Assembly: GCA_034679345.1 (NCBI GenBank)
Contig: JAXDAY010000009.1
Coordinates: 1-64,000 of the forward strand
Source of the DNA: JAXDAY01 sp034679345
Lineage (GTDB): Bacteria > Eisenbacteria > RBG-16-71-46 > CAIMUX01 > VGJL01
Length of the DNA stretch: 64,000 nt
Reading direction: 5' to 3'
Part shown: positions 16,891 to 26,270 of the stretch, piece by piece
Layout of the letters: every line of letters begins with the position of its first letter
Position numbering within the stretch: position 1 is the first letter of the stretch
Notes under the pieces: model-generated
The model's database searches: none
The model's input: the letters and a program-made list of their open reading frames with translations, nothing else
What the model was told of the DNA's origin: nothing
Made by a program: the position numbers and the translations under genes

Positions 16891-19866
16891 TTACCGCAGG
16901 ACCGCCATCCTCCTTCTTATGATCTCATCCAACCCCGGGCCGCGCACGCGCAACTCGGCGATGTAGCGCCCGCTGGGAACCGGATGGCCGAGACGATCGC
17001 TTCCGCGCCACGAAACCTCGTGCGGTCCCGCCGCCAGCTCCGCCCGCTCGACGGTCGCGACTCGCCGGCCTCCGACATCGTAGATCGACAGATCGACCTG
17101 GGCCCTCACGGGGAGCGCGAACGAGAATGTCGCGTCGGTCGTGACGGGATTCGGCCAGGGAGATGCAAAACGGACGCGCGTCACGCCCGCGACCGCGTCA
17201 TCCGCGGCCGACACGTCCTCCGGGCAGTCGGCGCAGCCGGTCCGCTGCGGATCGTGGCCGGCCATGCCCCAGGTGCGATGGACGTCGCTCGGCGCGGTGC
17301 CGATGTCGAGCAGGGCGAGTTGGTTCTGGGTCAAGAGGGTGACTTCCGCGAACCCGTCCAGATCGACATCGCCGTATGCTGGCGTTCGGTAGATGTGATC
17401 CTCGAAGGTCTTGGGCCATCCGGGGATCAAGTTTGCCAGATTGTCCCACGCCCATCCCTTGTATCCGCGTGCCCCGACGACGACGTCGCTTGAAGTTCCG
17501 TTGACGCGCCCAACGACGGGCTTGCCGTAGATATACCAGTCGTCGGTGTCGACAGGCCAGCCGTACCCCACATCCCCGTCGGAGTAGAGCAGGCTCACGA
17601 GCCAGTTGCGCGCCGTGATCGCGATCTCAGGCTCGCTCGTCCCGAGGCACTGGGCGATCGCCGCGCCGGTAAGCTGGGATGTGGCGACCGTCACCGGCCA
17701 GTCGCCGGGGTACTCGACACCATCGCCATTCATGAGATGTACGACGCCGTTCGAGAGGGGCGCAACGATCTCGGCGTCGCCGTCGAGATCGAAGTCGGCG
17801 AGAGCGACGCCTCCCGTCACATCGGCCTCGAGGTTCTTGATGAAGTTCCACGAGGCTTCATCCATGGGAAACGCGTAGACGGAATGGCTCGCCGCCACGA
17901 CGACCTCGCTCTGAGCATCGCCGTCGACATCGCCGATGGCCGGCGCTGACGCAATGGTCCGGCCCGTGAAGTATCGCGAGATCGACCCGGGGACGCGGGC
18001 ACCGTCCTTCCCAACGAAGCCAAGCCAGTCGCCCGATCCCACCACCACGACGCGACGATAGGGCCCGCCGAGCGCACCGATGGCGACGTAGGTGGAGGCG
18101 GCATTCGGAGTGATGTACGGCCAGCCGGCCAGGAGCGCGCCGCCGGCGTTGTAAGCATATGCTCGACCGTTGGTGGTTCCCGCGACGACTTCCATATCAC
18201 CGTCCCCATCGATATCGCCGACTGCGATGGGAGAGCTGGACAGCGACGCCCCGACGGCAACGGGCCAGCCCGAGAGTGGAGTGCCATCGTGCCGATATAC
18301 ACGGATTCGCCCCGAGGCGTCGCCGAACACGATCTCCAGATCGCCGTCGCCATCGAGGTCGACGACCGCAGGGTCGGATACCGCTTCGGACGCAAGCGCG
18401 ACGGGAAAGCCGGGGGCGAAGTTGGGATATCCGGGATCGGTGCGCCATTCGGCGTCGAAGAGGACCGCATATCCATCGACGATGGCCTCGCATCCCAGGA
18501 TACCGATGCGGTCTTCGTGGCTCGGGTCCAGAGCGATTTCCGGTTCTCCGGAGGAGTAGAGGTCGTCGGAGAAGATCTGCAGATCGCTCCAGTCGGACGG
18601 GGAAGCGACCGGCGCCCAGCGGACTCCCCAGCTCGAATACTCGTCGAGGCCAAAGAGCCAGCGATCGTTTGCGTCCTGGTGTACGACATCGCCCGGCCAG
18701 ACGAGTCCGGAGCCAAAGCTGGTCAGACCACTCCACGTGGACCCCCCGTCGGCTGAGGAGAGTGTGGAGACGCCATCCCAGTAGGTCTCGCCGCCGGGTT
18801 CTCTCACGCGACGCGCGCATCCGATCAGCACATCCGGCGATGTTTTGGCGGCGTCCATCTTAACCCACATCTCATCGACATCGTTGGTGTGGCTGCTCAA
18901 GCTCTGTATGTTCGCCCAACTCTCCAGGCCCCCACTGGCGAAGCCGGACGCCCGGCGGTACCGCAACGCGTAGTCATACTCGTGGTCTTCTGCGAATGCC
19001 AGATACCACGCCACATGGACATAGCCACCGTAGCCGAAGGCGATTTGTGGACCGTGGTAGCCGCGATCGCTCACGGAGATCGCGCCGATCACGTACGACG
19101 ACTCCCACGTAGTCCCCTGATCGGTGCTCCGCACGAAGTAGATGTCGGAGCCGTCACCATTGTCCGAGGAGAAAGCGGCATAGACATAGTAGGCGCTGTA
19201 GCTCGCCGCATCGCTCGTCAGCGAGATCGAGGAGTGACAGTCACTAGCCGTATGAAGAATCGTGTCGTGGCTGAAGTCTCCGTGCTCGAGATCCAGAGGC
19301 GACCAGGCGATATGCACTTCACTGGGCCAACCCCCACCGGTATCCAATGTGTAACCCAGGAAGCAGCGATCCAGATCTCCCTCGGCGATATGCAGGACAG
19401 GTTCCCAGTACCGTTGGCCGGTCGGAGGAATGAACCCTGCCCACTCGACCCAGGTGGTCCCCCCGTCTTGCGATCTTTGAATGGTGAAACGATAGGCCCC
19501 GTCGTCGATGTCATACCAGATGACGGCGTACAGATCTCCGTTGGATGCGATGGCAAGATCGAAGTCGTAGAGGCTGGCAAACTCGCCTACCAGGATGTCA
19601 TCCCCACCAAGGTCCGGATCCCGAAGCCCCGGCGGCGTCTCGCCCAGGGACCCGAGCAAGTCGAGCCGGGAGGGGCGCGGGGCAGGCAGGTCGGTTGGCT
19701 TGTCCTGGTCCGCGGGGAAGAGGTGGATGCCCGGACCGCCCCCGGGGGGCGTGGGCACCACCTCGCGGGCAGGAGCGGCGGATGCCAGAACGGCGATCGC
19801 CGCGATGAGAAGGAGACCGACGTCGATCCATTGCCGGCCGAGCCGAGGATTGATGGACTCGAGCAT
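16891..19866 (-). CDS. Secreted sialidase-like BNR and VCBS/FG-GAP propeller protein with FlgD-like tail
   Basis: 991 residues from ATG 19866, which follows GGAGGGCAGGAAC. After a signal segment (VGLLLIAAIAVLASAAPA) the first half has BNR/Asp-box type repeats (SQDGGTTWVEW, STDQGTTWESS, SADGGSTWSG), as in sialidase-type propellers. No sialidase Arg triad was recognised, so it is probably non-enzymatic. The second half has VCBS/FG-GAP units with Asp-rich loops (VDLDGDGDLEIVFGD, GDIDGDGDMEVVAGT, GDVDLDGFAEVTLLT). The end is a FlgD-like tail (PWPNPVTTDATF, IYDVGGRRVATV, WRGSDRLGHPVPSGRY). It is probably an extracellular binding protein. Confidence 0.82.
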   Translation of the reverse strand: MLESINPRLGRQWIDVGLLLIAAIAVLASAAPAREVVPTPPGGGPGIHLFPADQDKPTDLPAPRPSRLDLLGSLGETPPGLRDPDLGGDDILVGEFASLYDFDLAIASNGDLYAVIWYDIDDGAYRFTIQRSQDGGTTWVEWAGFIPPTGQRYWEPVLHIAEGDLDRCFLGYTLDTGGGWPSEVHIAWSPLDLEHGDFSHDTILHTASDCHSSISLTSDAASYSAYYVYAAFSSDNGDGSDIYFVRSTDQGTTWESSYVIGAISVSDRGYHGPQIAFGYGGYVHVAWYLAFAEDHEYDYALRYRRASGFASGGLESWANIQSLSSHTNDVDEMWVKMDAAKTSPDVLIGCARRVREPGGETYWDGVSTLSSADGGSTWSGLTSFGSGLVWPGDVVHQDANDRWLFGLDEYSSWGVRWAPVASPSDWSDLQIFSDDLYSSGEPEIALDPSHEDRIGILGCEAIVDGYAVLFDAEWRTDPGYPNFAPGFPVALASEAVSDPAVVDLDGDGDLEIVFGDASGRIRVYRHDGTPLSGWPVAVGASLSSSPIAVGDIDGDGDMEVVAGTTNGRAYAYNAGGALLAGWPYITPNAASTYVAIGALGGPYRRVVVVGSGDWLGFVGKDGARVPGSISRYFTGRTIASAPAIGDVDGDAQSEVVVAASHSVYAFPMDEASWNFIKNLEADVTGGVALADFDLDGDAEIVAPLSNGVVHLMNGDGVEYPGDWPVTVATSQLTGAAIAQCLGTSEPEIAITARNWLVSLLYSDGDVGYGWPVDTDDWYIYGKPVVGRVNGTSSDVVVGARGYKGWAWDNLANLIPGWPKTFEDHIYRTPAYGDVDLDGFAEVTLLTQNQLALLDIGTAPSDVHRTWGMAGHDPQRTGCADCPEDVSAADDAVAGVTRVRFASPWPNPVTTDATFSFALPVRAQVDLSIYDVGGRRVATVERAELAAGPHEVSWRGSDRLGHPVPSGRYIAELRVRGPGLDEIIRRRMAVLR

Positions 19867-20004
19867 GTTCCTGCCCTCCGGGCGGCACTCGACCTCGCCC
19901 CATCCGGGAGAGGGCACGAACCGACACCATCGCCGGCCGTTGCGGCCGCTCATCTGCTTGGACGCCGCCCGAGGCCTTCCGGCACAGCGGCCGATCCACT
20001 TTCT

Positions 20005-20374
20005 CGTATGGTAACGTCACGCGTTTTGTCATGAGCAGGAAGGGGGTAGCTGCCCCCTCGGCCTTGTTCGCGTAACTGCAGACTGCATACAGGATCCGCT
20101 CGATGCTGCTGCGGTCACTGAAGACCACCATCGGGCGGGTCCGCCGCCTCACATCCCGGAACCGGCGATCGGTCGCATTCGTCGTCCGGGTCGCCCGCCG
20201 CCACTGCGGATCCGCAAGGACGACGCAGTGAGTCAGCAGCTCCTCGATGTCTCTCATCAGGCAGTTGACCGCCCTCGGGTAGGACTCCTCCCAGAGGTCG
20301 GCAAAGCGGATCGCCTGCTCCAAGGCAGCGGTCCGCGTCCGTGCCCGGTAGATCCTCCTCAGCCCTCGCCTCAT
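20005..20374 (-). pseudogene. IS256-family transposase, C-terminal remnant
   Basis: About 120 codons of the end of a Mutator-type transposase are readable: ALEQAIRFADLWEESYPRAV, then LMRDIEELLTHCVVLADPQW, RRATRTTNATDRRF and RRRTRPMVVFSD..SIERILYAV. These match the conserved end of IS256 proteins (RTTNxIERxFxxVRRRTRPMVVF). The DDE catalytic Asp residues, which lie N-terminal, are absent, and no inverted repeats were found. It lies directly upstream of the LVIVD gene and may have contributed its leader. Confidence 0.8.
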
Positions 20375-20491
20375 CCCCTTGCCCCCATCCGGCCGGATTC
20401 CCAAGACCACATCCGTCCACCCACAATCGTTGCCTCGGCTCGCGGTGTGCGTTATCATCTGTGCGGTCGATTCCACCCCATGGAGGCCGCC

Positions 20492-22822
20492 ATGGAACGC
20501 TATGATCCGCCCGGCGCGCACCCTCGGCTCATCTCGCGGCGCCGCGTCCTCTTCATTGGGCACGCGATTGCCCTGATCGCATCGACCGCCGGGCCGCAGA
20601 CCGCGGCCCTCGGTCAGGACCCGATATACGTCGCATCGACCCTCTGGAGTTCCGCCGTCGCCGTCGATGTCGTCGATGATGTCGCCATCGCCCTCTTCAC
20701 GGCGGGCATGGCGACCTTCGATGTGTCCGACCCCGCCGCGCCGGCTCTGCTGGAGCGGATCCCTAGCCTCGACGCGCCGGCGTCGATGGGGGCGATCGAG
20801 ATCGTCGGGAATCGAGCCTACATCGCATCCGCGCGCGACGGGCTCCTCGTCTACGACATCTCGACGCCCACCCTTCCCGTACGGATCGGATCGCACGCCG
20901 TGCACGGATCCGCAGGCGAGATCGAGATCGTCGGAGACCGGCTCTACATCGCCGCCGGTTACGAAGGCGGCGTCCAGATCTTCGATCTGACGAACCCGGA
21001 CGCACCGATCCATCTCGGAGGATGCGCCACCGCGAACGGCTGCTTCGCGCTCGCGATCTGGAATCACTACGCCTACTGCGCCGACGGCCTCGAGGGGATC
21101 AGCATCGTCGATATCGCCGATCCCGCTCATCCCTTCCTGGTCTCGACGATCATCGGGACTTCCTATCCTCCATACGCCATCGATGCGCGCGACGGATTCC
21201 TCTACAGCCTCGGCGCATGCGGTGAGAAGGGCGCGCGGGGGGAGGCCGTCGAGGCGGTGCTCGGCGCGGCGGAAGCGGCGCGCATGGACGCATCGTCGTC
21301 GGCCGCGCGCGGCGGCCGGTCGAGCTGGGATCCCAGCGGGATGGCCATCCACGATCTCGCCGATCCGCTCAATCCGGCGCTCCGCGGCACGTACCACAGC
21401 TCCGAGGGGGCGAACCGCTTGGTCATCCAGAATCACCTCGTCTACATCGCCAACGCCGACGGCTCGGTGACCACGGTGGACGTGAGCGATCCCGACGCCC
21501 CGATCGAGATCTTCGAGACCGAGATCGGGGGCTATGCGATGGGAATCCGCCTCCGCGACGGCCGCCTCTACGTCGCGGCCTCCTTCGGCGCGCTCGCGAT
21601 CCTGGGGCTGGACAATCCATCGGCGCCGCAGTTTCTCGGCAGATGGTGGGAGTCGAGCGCGACGACGGACGTTCGGATCCGCGACGGGCTCGCCTATGTG
21701 GTGGACTCATACTACGGGCTTCACACCGTGGATCTCCACGCCCCCGGGGATCCCGCGGTCCTCGCCGATCTCGCGATGGGAGGACGTCCGCGCGGGATCG
21801 TGCTCTCGGGTCATGTCGCCTGCATCGCGGCCGATAGCGCCGGCGTCTTCACCGTCGATGTCTCGGATCCCGAGCATCCCCAGGTGATGGGACAGATCGC
21901 GCAGTACGCGGTCGCGATCGACACCGATGGCCGCTATCTTTACACCGTGGCTCGCAACCAGGGGATGCGGGTCATCGACGCTCTCGACCCCTGCAATCTC
22001 GAGCTTGTGGCCATCTGCCCCGTGCCCGGATGGCCCTCTTCCGTGTCGGTCGCGGGCGGCTGGGCCTGCGTCACGAACGGGACCGATCTTTATGTGATCG
22101 ATGTGGCGAATCCGCGCGATCCGGTGATTCGCGGCCGCTTCGATCCTCCGGAGCACACCCGGCACGTCACCTGCGACGGATCGTGGGCCTATGTCTGCGC
22201 CGGGAACGACGGTGTGCTGGTGGTCGATCTCTCCGACCCCGGCGCGCCGGTTCAGGCGGCGGATCTCCGGTTCGACGGGAACACGTGGGGCACCACGTTG
22301 CACGGCCCGCGGCTCTACGTGCCGACGGCGGGGCTGCAAGTCGTCGATGTCTCCGACCCACGGCATCCCCAGATCGTGGGGACCAGCCCGATGGGGCACG
22401 GCCTTCGCGTCTCCGTGGATGGAACCGTCGCCGCGACCGCGTCCGGGAGCGAGCTCGGGATCCTCCTGCTCGATCCCGCAAGCGAGGTGGAGGAGCCGGA
22501 GACGGATTCGCGGGGGACGACGGCGGCGGGTGTGGAGATCCGCGTCCCGAATCCCGCGCGCGGGCGGGTGGAGATCGGTGTGCGGATGGATGTGGGCGTG
22601 CGAATGGATCGCGAGAATGGCGGGGGCGTTGGCACGCGATCTCTCACGATCGATCTGCTGGATGCGTCGGGGCGGCGGGTGGATCGACTATATGAAGGAG
22701 AACCTCCTGAGGGCAGCTTCATGCTCGGCTGGAACACCGAGCGACTGGCGCCGGGCGTCTATCATCTGCGCGCGTCCACGGGCGCAGGGAGCGTGACGCG
22801 AAAGATTGTGGTGGCGCCGTAG
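20492..22822 (+). CDS. Secreted LVIVD-repeat propeller protein with FlgD-like tail
   Basis: 776 residues from ATG 20492, five bases after GGAGG. The N-terminus has an RRR-containing signal peptide (SRRRVLFIGHAIALI). The body is a series of about a dozen LVIVD repeats of roughly 43 residues, each with a DVSDPxxPxxLGxxxxxG core plus a YxAxxxxGLxVxD strand, forming one or more beta-propellers on the cell surface. An alanine-rich insertion (AVEAVLGAAEAARMDASSSA) interrupts one blade near residue 255. The end is a FlgD-like tail (VPNPARGRVEI, LLDASGRRVDRLYEG, LAPGVYHL). A paralogue lies at 40829-43063. Confidence 0.82.
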   Translation: MERYDPPGAHPRLISRRRVLFIGHAIALIASTAGPQTAALGQDPIYVASTLWSSAVAVDVVDDVAIALFTAGMATFDVSDPAAPALLERIPSLDAPASMGAIEIVGNRAYIASARDGLLVYDISTPTLPVRIGSHAVHGSAGEIEIVGDRLYIAAGYEGGVQIFDLTNPDAPIHLGGCATANGCFALAIWNHYAYCADGLEGISIVDIADPAHPFLVSTIIGTSYPPYAIDARDGFLYSLGACGEKGARGEAVEAVLGAAEAARMDASSSAARGGRSSWDPSGMAIHDLADPLNPALRGTYHSSEGANRLVIQNHLVYIANADGSVTTVDVSDPDAPIEIFETEIGGYAMGIRLRDGRLYVAASFGALAILGLDNPSAPQFLGRWWESSATTDVRIRDGLAYVVDSYYGLHTVDLHAPGDPAVLADLAMGGRPRGIVLSGHVACIAADSAGVFTVDVSDPEHPQVMGQIAQYAVAIDTDGRYLYTVARNQGMRVIDALDPCNLELVAICPVPGWPSSVSVAGGWACVTNGTDLYVIDVANPRDPVIRGRFDPPEHTRHVTCDGSWAYVCAGNDGVLVVDLSDPGAPVQAADLRFDGNTWGTTLHGPRLYVPTAGLQVVDVSDPRHPQIVGTSPMGHGLRVSVDGTVAATASGSELGILLLDPASEVEEPETDSRGTTAAGVEIRVPNPARGRVEIGVRMDVGVRMDRENGGGVGTRSLTIDLLDASGRRVDRLYEGEPPEGSFMLGWNTERLAPGVYHLRASTGAGSVTRKIVVAP

Positions 22823-22877
22823 GGGGGAGAGGTGTCCCGGGGCGCACCGATCTTGCCCCGGTTCCGTGGACACGCAG

Positions 22878-23237
22878 TCATGCAACTTGGGCCAGCCGCT
22901 CATACCTGGCTGGGCTGACCATACCCCCATGGAAGATGACGTGATCCAGATACTCCCGGCGGATCGAGCCGTTCACCCGCTCGACATACGGATTCCGCCA
23001 GGGCGAGTGCGCCGAGACCGGCACCTCTCGATTCCCACGCCTCGGCGCGTGGATGATCCGCCTCCGGTGATTGCTCGAGAGGAGGAGCACGAAGAGCGCT
23101 CGGAACATTGCCATCGGGCGGATGATGGCGAAGAGCATGGGGGCGAGCCCATCGCGGGAGAATCCGGTCGAAGAGCGGGTCCGGGCGTCCGCTCGCTGGG
23201 CGGGAATCGGACGCCTCGGCCGGATGAGGGGCAGCAT
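22878..23237 (-). pseudogene. IS481/IS3-type integrase-core transposase remnant with internal deletion
   Basis: The frame reads FRALFVLLLSSNHRRRIIH (an early strand of an rve domain) and jumps directly to SPWRNPYVERVNGSIRREYL followed by DHVIF, the conserved end of the rve_3 catalytic domain. About 70 residues with the middle catalytic Asp are missing between them. A GTGTCCACGGAACCGGGGCAAG-like segment near 22850-22873 could be a worn terminal repeat. The product would be inactive. Confidence 0.75.
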
Positions 23238-23296
23238 CGCGCCGCGACGCTCGCAACGTGAAGGATCAATGAATCCCCTGCCGGTGTGCGCCTCCC

Positions 23297-23929
23297 CTAC
23301 TGGCGTTCGCCCCTATCGAGCGACTCCAGCTTGCGCTTCCGCAAGCGGCGGGCAACCGCCGCGGCCCCGAGTCCCAATGCGGTCAGCCCGAGAGACGACG
23401 GTTCCGGTATCGGTTGGACCCCATACTCGACGAAGTATCCGCCGATGTTGCCCGGTTCAGTGTAGTCGGCATCATCGTTCCACTTCCCCGGCCCAGTCGT
23501 CCCGTATCCCCACATCTGGAGGTAACATTCCTCACCCATCCCCCCCGCGTCATTCGGCTCGCCAGCCGCCCAGTTGGTGAACCCCCAAAGTTCGTCTGTG
23601 ACCCAATGCCAGCGCTCGCTCGGGGGGAATCCAAGCTCCTGCCATCCCCCGAGCCACCCCTCCCAGAATATGTGCCCGTAGTTCTGGTACAGGAAGTCGT
23701 TCTCGCTCTGCGATCCAATCGTGGCCAGGTAGCCTTGATGACCCAGGTGGTAGAGCGTCGGGGCTTGCTGATTCGCTTCCGTCCACCGGATCCCGCCCGC
23801 ACGAATGAAGTCGTAGTAGTGGCCCGTCTCACCGAAAAAGAGGGGAGTCGCGCCCGCGCTGCTTGCGCACAGCAGGCAGAGCAGCGCGGAGACAAGCGCG
23901 AGGATCCCGAGGTTGCGACGATGATTCAT
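23297..23929 (-). CDS. C-type-lectin-like protein with PEP-CTERM sorting signal
   Basis: 210 residues; ATG 23929 follows GGAGGTGGGAG, which excludes a longer upstream start. The signal peptide is LALVSALLCLLCASSAGA. The C-type lectin fold shows the early segment GHQGYLATIGSQSENDFL, then WLGGWQE, FTNWAAGEPNDAGG, EECYLQMW and GKWNDDADY; EPN and WND are the residues used for calcium and sugar contact in this fold. The last 30 residues are a PEP-CTERM signal: PIPEPSSLGLTALGLGAAAV followed by the basic tail RRLRKRK. Such proteins are processed by an exosortase, which is not in this window. It is the only PEP-CTERM protein here. Confidence 0.85.
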   Translation of the reverse strand: MNHRRNLGILALVSALLCLLCASSAGATPLFFGETGHYYDFIRAGGIRWTEANQQAPTLYHLGHQGYLATIGSQSENDFLYQNYGHIFWEGWLGGWQELGFPPSERWHWVTDELWGFTNWAAGEPNDAGGMGEECYLQMWGYGTTGPGKWNDDADYTEPGNIGGYFVEYGVQPIPEPSSLGLTALGLGAAAVARRLRKRKLESLDRGERQ

Positions 23930-24066
23930 CTCCCACCTCCTTGAAGCCCTCTCGATCCGACGACCTCCGAGAGGCATGGCCCCTCGCCGCCGCATGGGAC
24001 GCGCACCTCCTGTATCGGCGGCGAGGCTAATGGGCGCATCGACCACGGACGTTCGAACGCCGGCGC

Positions 24067-24729
24067 TCATCGTGTCCATCTCACGACGATGTCGCGATCC
24101 GGAAAGAAGCTGTCCGCTTCGAATGTGTAGTAGATCTGGCCGTTCCCTTCGCGCTTCGTGAACGGAAACGAGAACTCAGTCGGTGTGGCTCCGTCCGGCA
24201 GGTGAATCTCAAACAGCGCTCGGCGCAGCGGGCGGTTCCAGGCTCTCGTGCTGGTCACGATGTAGCGCGCGTACTCCCTATGGAGCCTCTGCCGATAGAC
24301 CGACTCGGCCACGAGCGTGTCCCCCATGCAAGGCGGCATCCACCAGCGGACCCCGTGGACGCGCGGGAGGCTCTCCCATCGAGCCGGAGCGGAGGGACGA
24401 GCCGCGCCGCGCGTGGTATCCGGCGGCGCAGTCCGCGCCGCGAGTGCGACCATGCGGGCGCCTCCCAGCAGCGAATCATCCGGAAACGGGTAGAAGAGCG
24501 GAATCTCCCTCTGGGTCCGGCGTTCGCAAACGAAGTAGTAAGTCCCTCGCACTTCCAGACTGTCGCCCACGATGTGCAGGCGAATCCGCTCCGAATCGAA
24601 ACGCACCGGGAATCCCGCCTCGAGCGGATCGAATCCGCCCGCTTCGACGAGACCGATCAGCGTTCCGCCGGCGAACGCGACGAGGGCAAGGCAAGGGCCG
24701 CTGATTCGGATCCGCCGAAGACGCCTCAT
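24067..24729 (-). CDS. Secreted or membrane-anchored protein of unknown function
   Basis: 220 residues from ATG 24729, which overlaps the stop of the upstream gene (ATGA 24726-24729); GGAGCGG lies eight bases before it. A single hydrophobic N-terminal segment (LALVAFAGGTLIGLVEAG) could be a signal peptide or anchor. The rest is beta-rich, with Tyr/Phe clusters (GTYYFVCERR, IPLFYPFPDD, GQIYYTFEADSFFPDRDI), and looks like a two-part beta-sandwich. No domain was recognised with certainty. Translational coupling to the TWG-tail protein suggests the two work together at the envelope. Confidence 0.65.
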   Translation of the reverse strand: MRRLRRIRISGPCLALVAFAGGTLIGLVEAGGFDPLEAGFPVRFDSERIRLHIVGDSLEVRGTYYFVCERRTQREIPLFYPFPDDSLLGGARMVALAARTAPPDTTRGAARPSAPARWESLPRVHGVRWWMPPCMGDTLVAESVYRQRLHREYARYIVTSTRAWNRPLRRALFEIHLPDGATPTEFSFPFTKREGNGQIYYTFEADSFFPDRDIVVRWTR

Positions 24730-25703
24730 CGGTAGCCGCTCCTGATCTGCCCCCAAGTGCATCTCAACTGAGGAGCGTCATCCGGCACGGACGAGTTATC
24801 CTCCACAACAAAGGTCACGGGGATGCATCGCGCGATCATGTCCGAGTACCCGACGATCTGGATCCAGGCCTCGTACTGCCCTTCCGTCAGATTCGAAGCA
24901 TCCGCCATCACACTCAACCGATGGCGGTAGTTCTCCTGCAGCGGCGTGATCACAGCGGTCAACCACGTGACCGGCATAAAGGGCCTCAAACCACACCCGA
25001 CTCCGTAGCACCAGAAGTCCAGATCATCGGCTGCACTCCCACCCACCGGGGCGGTCAGATGAAGCGCGGTCGCGTCAAAGGCCATCAGGCATCGCTGCGG
25101 CCCTCCGCATACATAGCGGGTATACTCGCAGTCCGTGCCGGCCACGGCACAGGCGCCGATTGCCCAGTCTTCCCACTGGTTTGGAGGACATCCCCACAGG
25201 ATCCTCCCCGCATCCCAGCCGTCATACTCGATCGTCTGGAAGTCGAGCCTCCCAGGCCCATAGACCTCGAAGACAAGACTACCCACCAGGAACATCCCAT
25301 CGCCCTGAGGACAGTCTGCCCAAGATACATCGAGGACCCAGCCCAGCCCGTTCCAGGTCCACTCGCTGGACCCGCCACTGCAGTCCCACCAGCCGTGGCA
25401 GTACCATGAGTCCGACCATGTCAGAGGAAGGTGCAGTCCACTGATCTCCCAGTACGCGTCTGGCATGTAGATGTAGATCTGGAACTCCAGGGTCCCACCC
25501 GCGGTCGTGTTGCGGACGACCTGCTCGCAATCCGTGAGTGGCGCTGCGCATGGGTCGTAGTAATCCTGGACGTGGATCAGGATCGCCGGAGGCGCTCCCG
25601 TATTGGCTCTCGCCGGTGGCGCAGCGAGCGTGAGCAGAATGGCGCTCAGCCCAAGGAAGATTGTCGCGAAGAGAACGGAAGGAGCGAAACGGCGATTCTT
25701 CAT
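24726..25703 (-). CDS. Secreted protein of unknown function ending in a TWG tail
   Basis: 325 residues from ATG 25703, preceded by GGGAGG. The signal peptide is followed by NTGAPPAILIHVQDYYDPCA. The body is Cys- and Trp-rich (WYCHGWWDCSGG, CEYTRYVCGGPQRC, FWCYGVGCG), suggesting disulfide-bonded cohesin- or Ig-like beta domains. It ends in CTWGQIRSGYR, an 11-residue tail similar to the beta-helix protein at 32735 (LTWGKVRWLFR) and to a remnant just upstream. No FlgD-like tail is present, so the TWG tail may replace it as a sorting or anchoring signal. Function otherwise unknown. Confidence 0.7.
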   Translation of the reverse strand: MKNRRFAPSVLFATIFLGLSAILLTLAAPPARANTGAPPAILIHVQDYYDPCAAPLTDCEQVVRNTTAGGTLEFQIYIYMPDAYWEISGLHLPLTWSDSWYCHGWWDCSGGSSEWTWNGLGWVLDVSWADCPQGDGMFLVGSLVFEVYGPGRLDFQTIEYDGWDAGRILWGCPPNQWEDWAIGACAVAGTDCEYTRYVCGGPQRCLMAFDATALHLTAPVGGSAADDLDFWCYGVGCGLRPFMPVTWLTAVITPLQENYRHRLSVMADASNLTEGQYEAWIQIVGYSDMIARCIPVTFVVEDNSSVPDDAPQLRCTWGQIRSGYR

Positions 25704-25802
25704 AGCGGCCTCCCGCGTCGGACGCGGCCCGCGAACCTGCGGACGCGCCGGCCATCCCATCGAAGCGGATGCCGGGCGCATCCGCCGCCGGCGCTCGCCT
25801 TG

Positions 25803-25905
25803 CCGGTAGCTTGCCTTCACCTCCCCCCAGGTCAGGAGCTCCGCTGGGATCCCTCCGCAACCGGCTTGCCAAGTTCCGATGAGGTCGCACGCCGGATTGG
25901 GGGGA
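25803..25905 (-). pseudogene. C-terminal remnant of a TWG-tail (beta-helix-type) protein
   Basis: The minus strand reads NPACDLIGTWQAGCGGIPAE followed by LLTWGEVKASYR. This matches the C-terminus of the beta-helix protein at 32735 (CGVVGARGLGC...PVEALTWGKVRWLFR). The codon after the final Arg is CAA, one transition away from TAA, so the original stop is probably mutated and the frame now runs on into the gene starting at 25703. No start or upstream body is visible. Confidence 0.6.
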
Positions 25906-26264
25906 CTGAACAGAGCATGGGGGGATTCCGTCGCGATTCTGACGTCGGCCTCCGGAGAGTCTATCCGTCCGGCGGACCGTTGGCGGGCGGGTCGCCCCCG
26001 ACCCTGGATTCGCGCCCTCAATGATAGCCGACGAGGCGCGGGAATGCTACAGGCGGCTCCTGCCCCTTGGTTCCACTGGATCAAACCTGTACGGCGGCGT
26101 GTGGGAGGGCAGATGGGGAACATGTGACTGAACAAGCACGACCCCGACGGGACTTGTACTTCGAGGCGGCGGACCCATGGCTGGAGCGGGGCGGGACAAC
26201 CCTCGACGTTGAAAGATGATTCGGATACCGGGTAGCATGCCGTCGGTCCTGTTCCGAGGGAGGA
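25906..26264. other. Intergenic region, no intact gene
   Basis: About 360 bases between the TWG-tail remnant and the lower-GC uracil-DNA-glycosylase-like gene. No intact gene, RNA or repeat was recognised. Base composition falls towards the right end, marking the probable border of transferred DNA. Confidence 0.4.
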
Positions 26265-26270
26265 ATGGAG

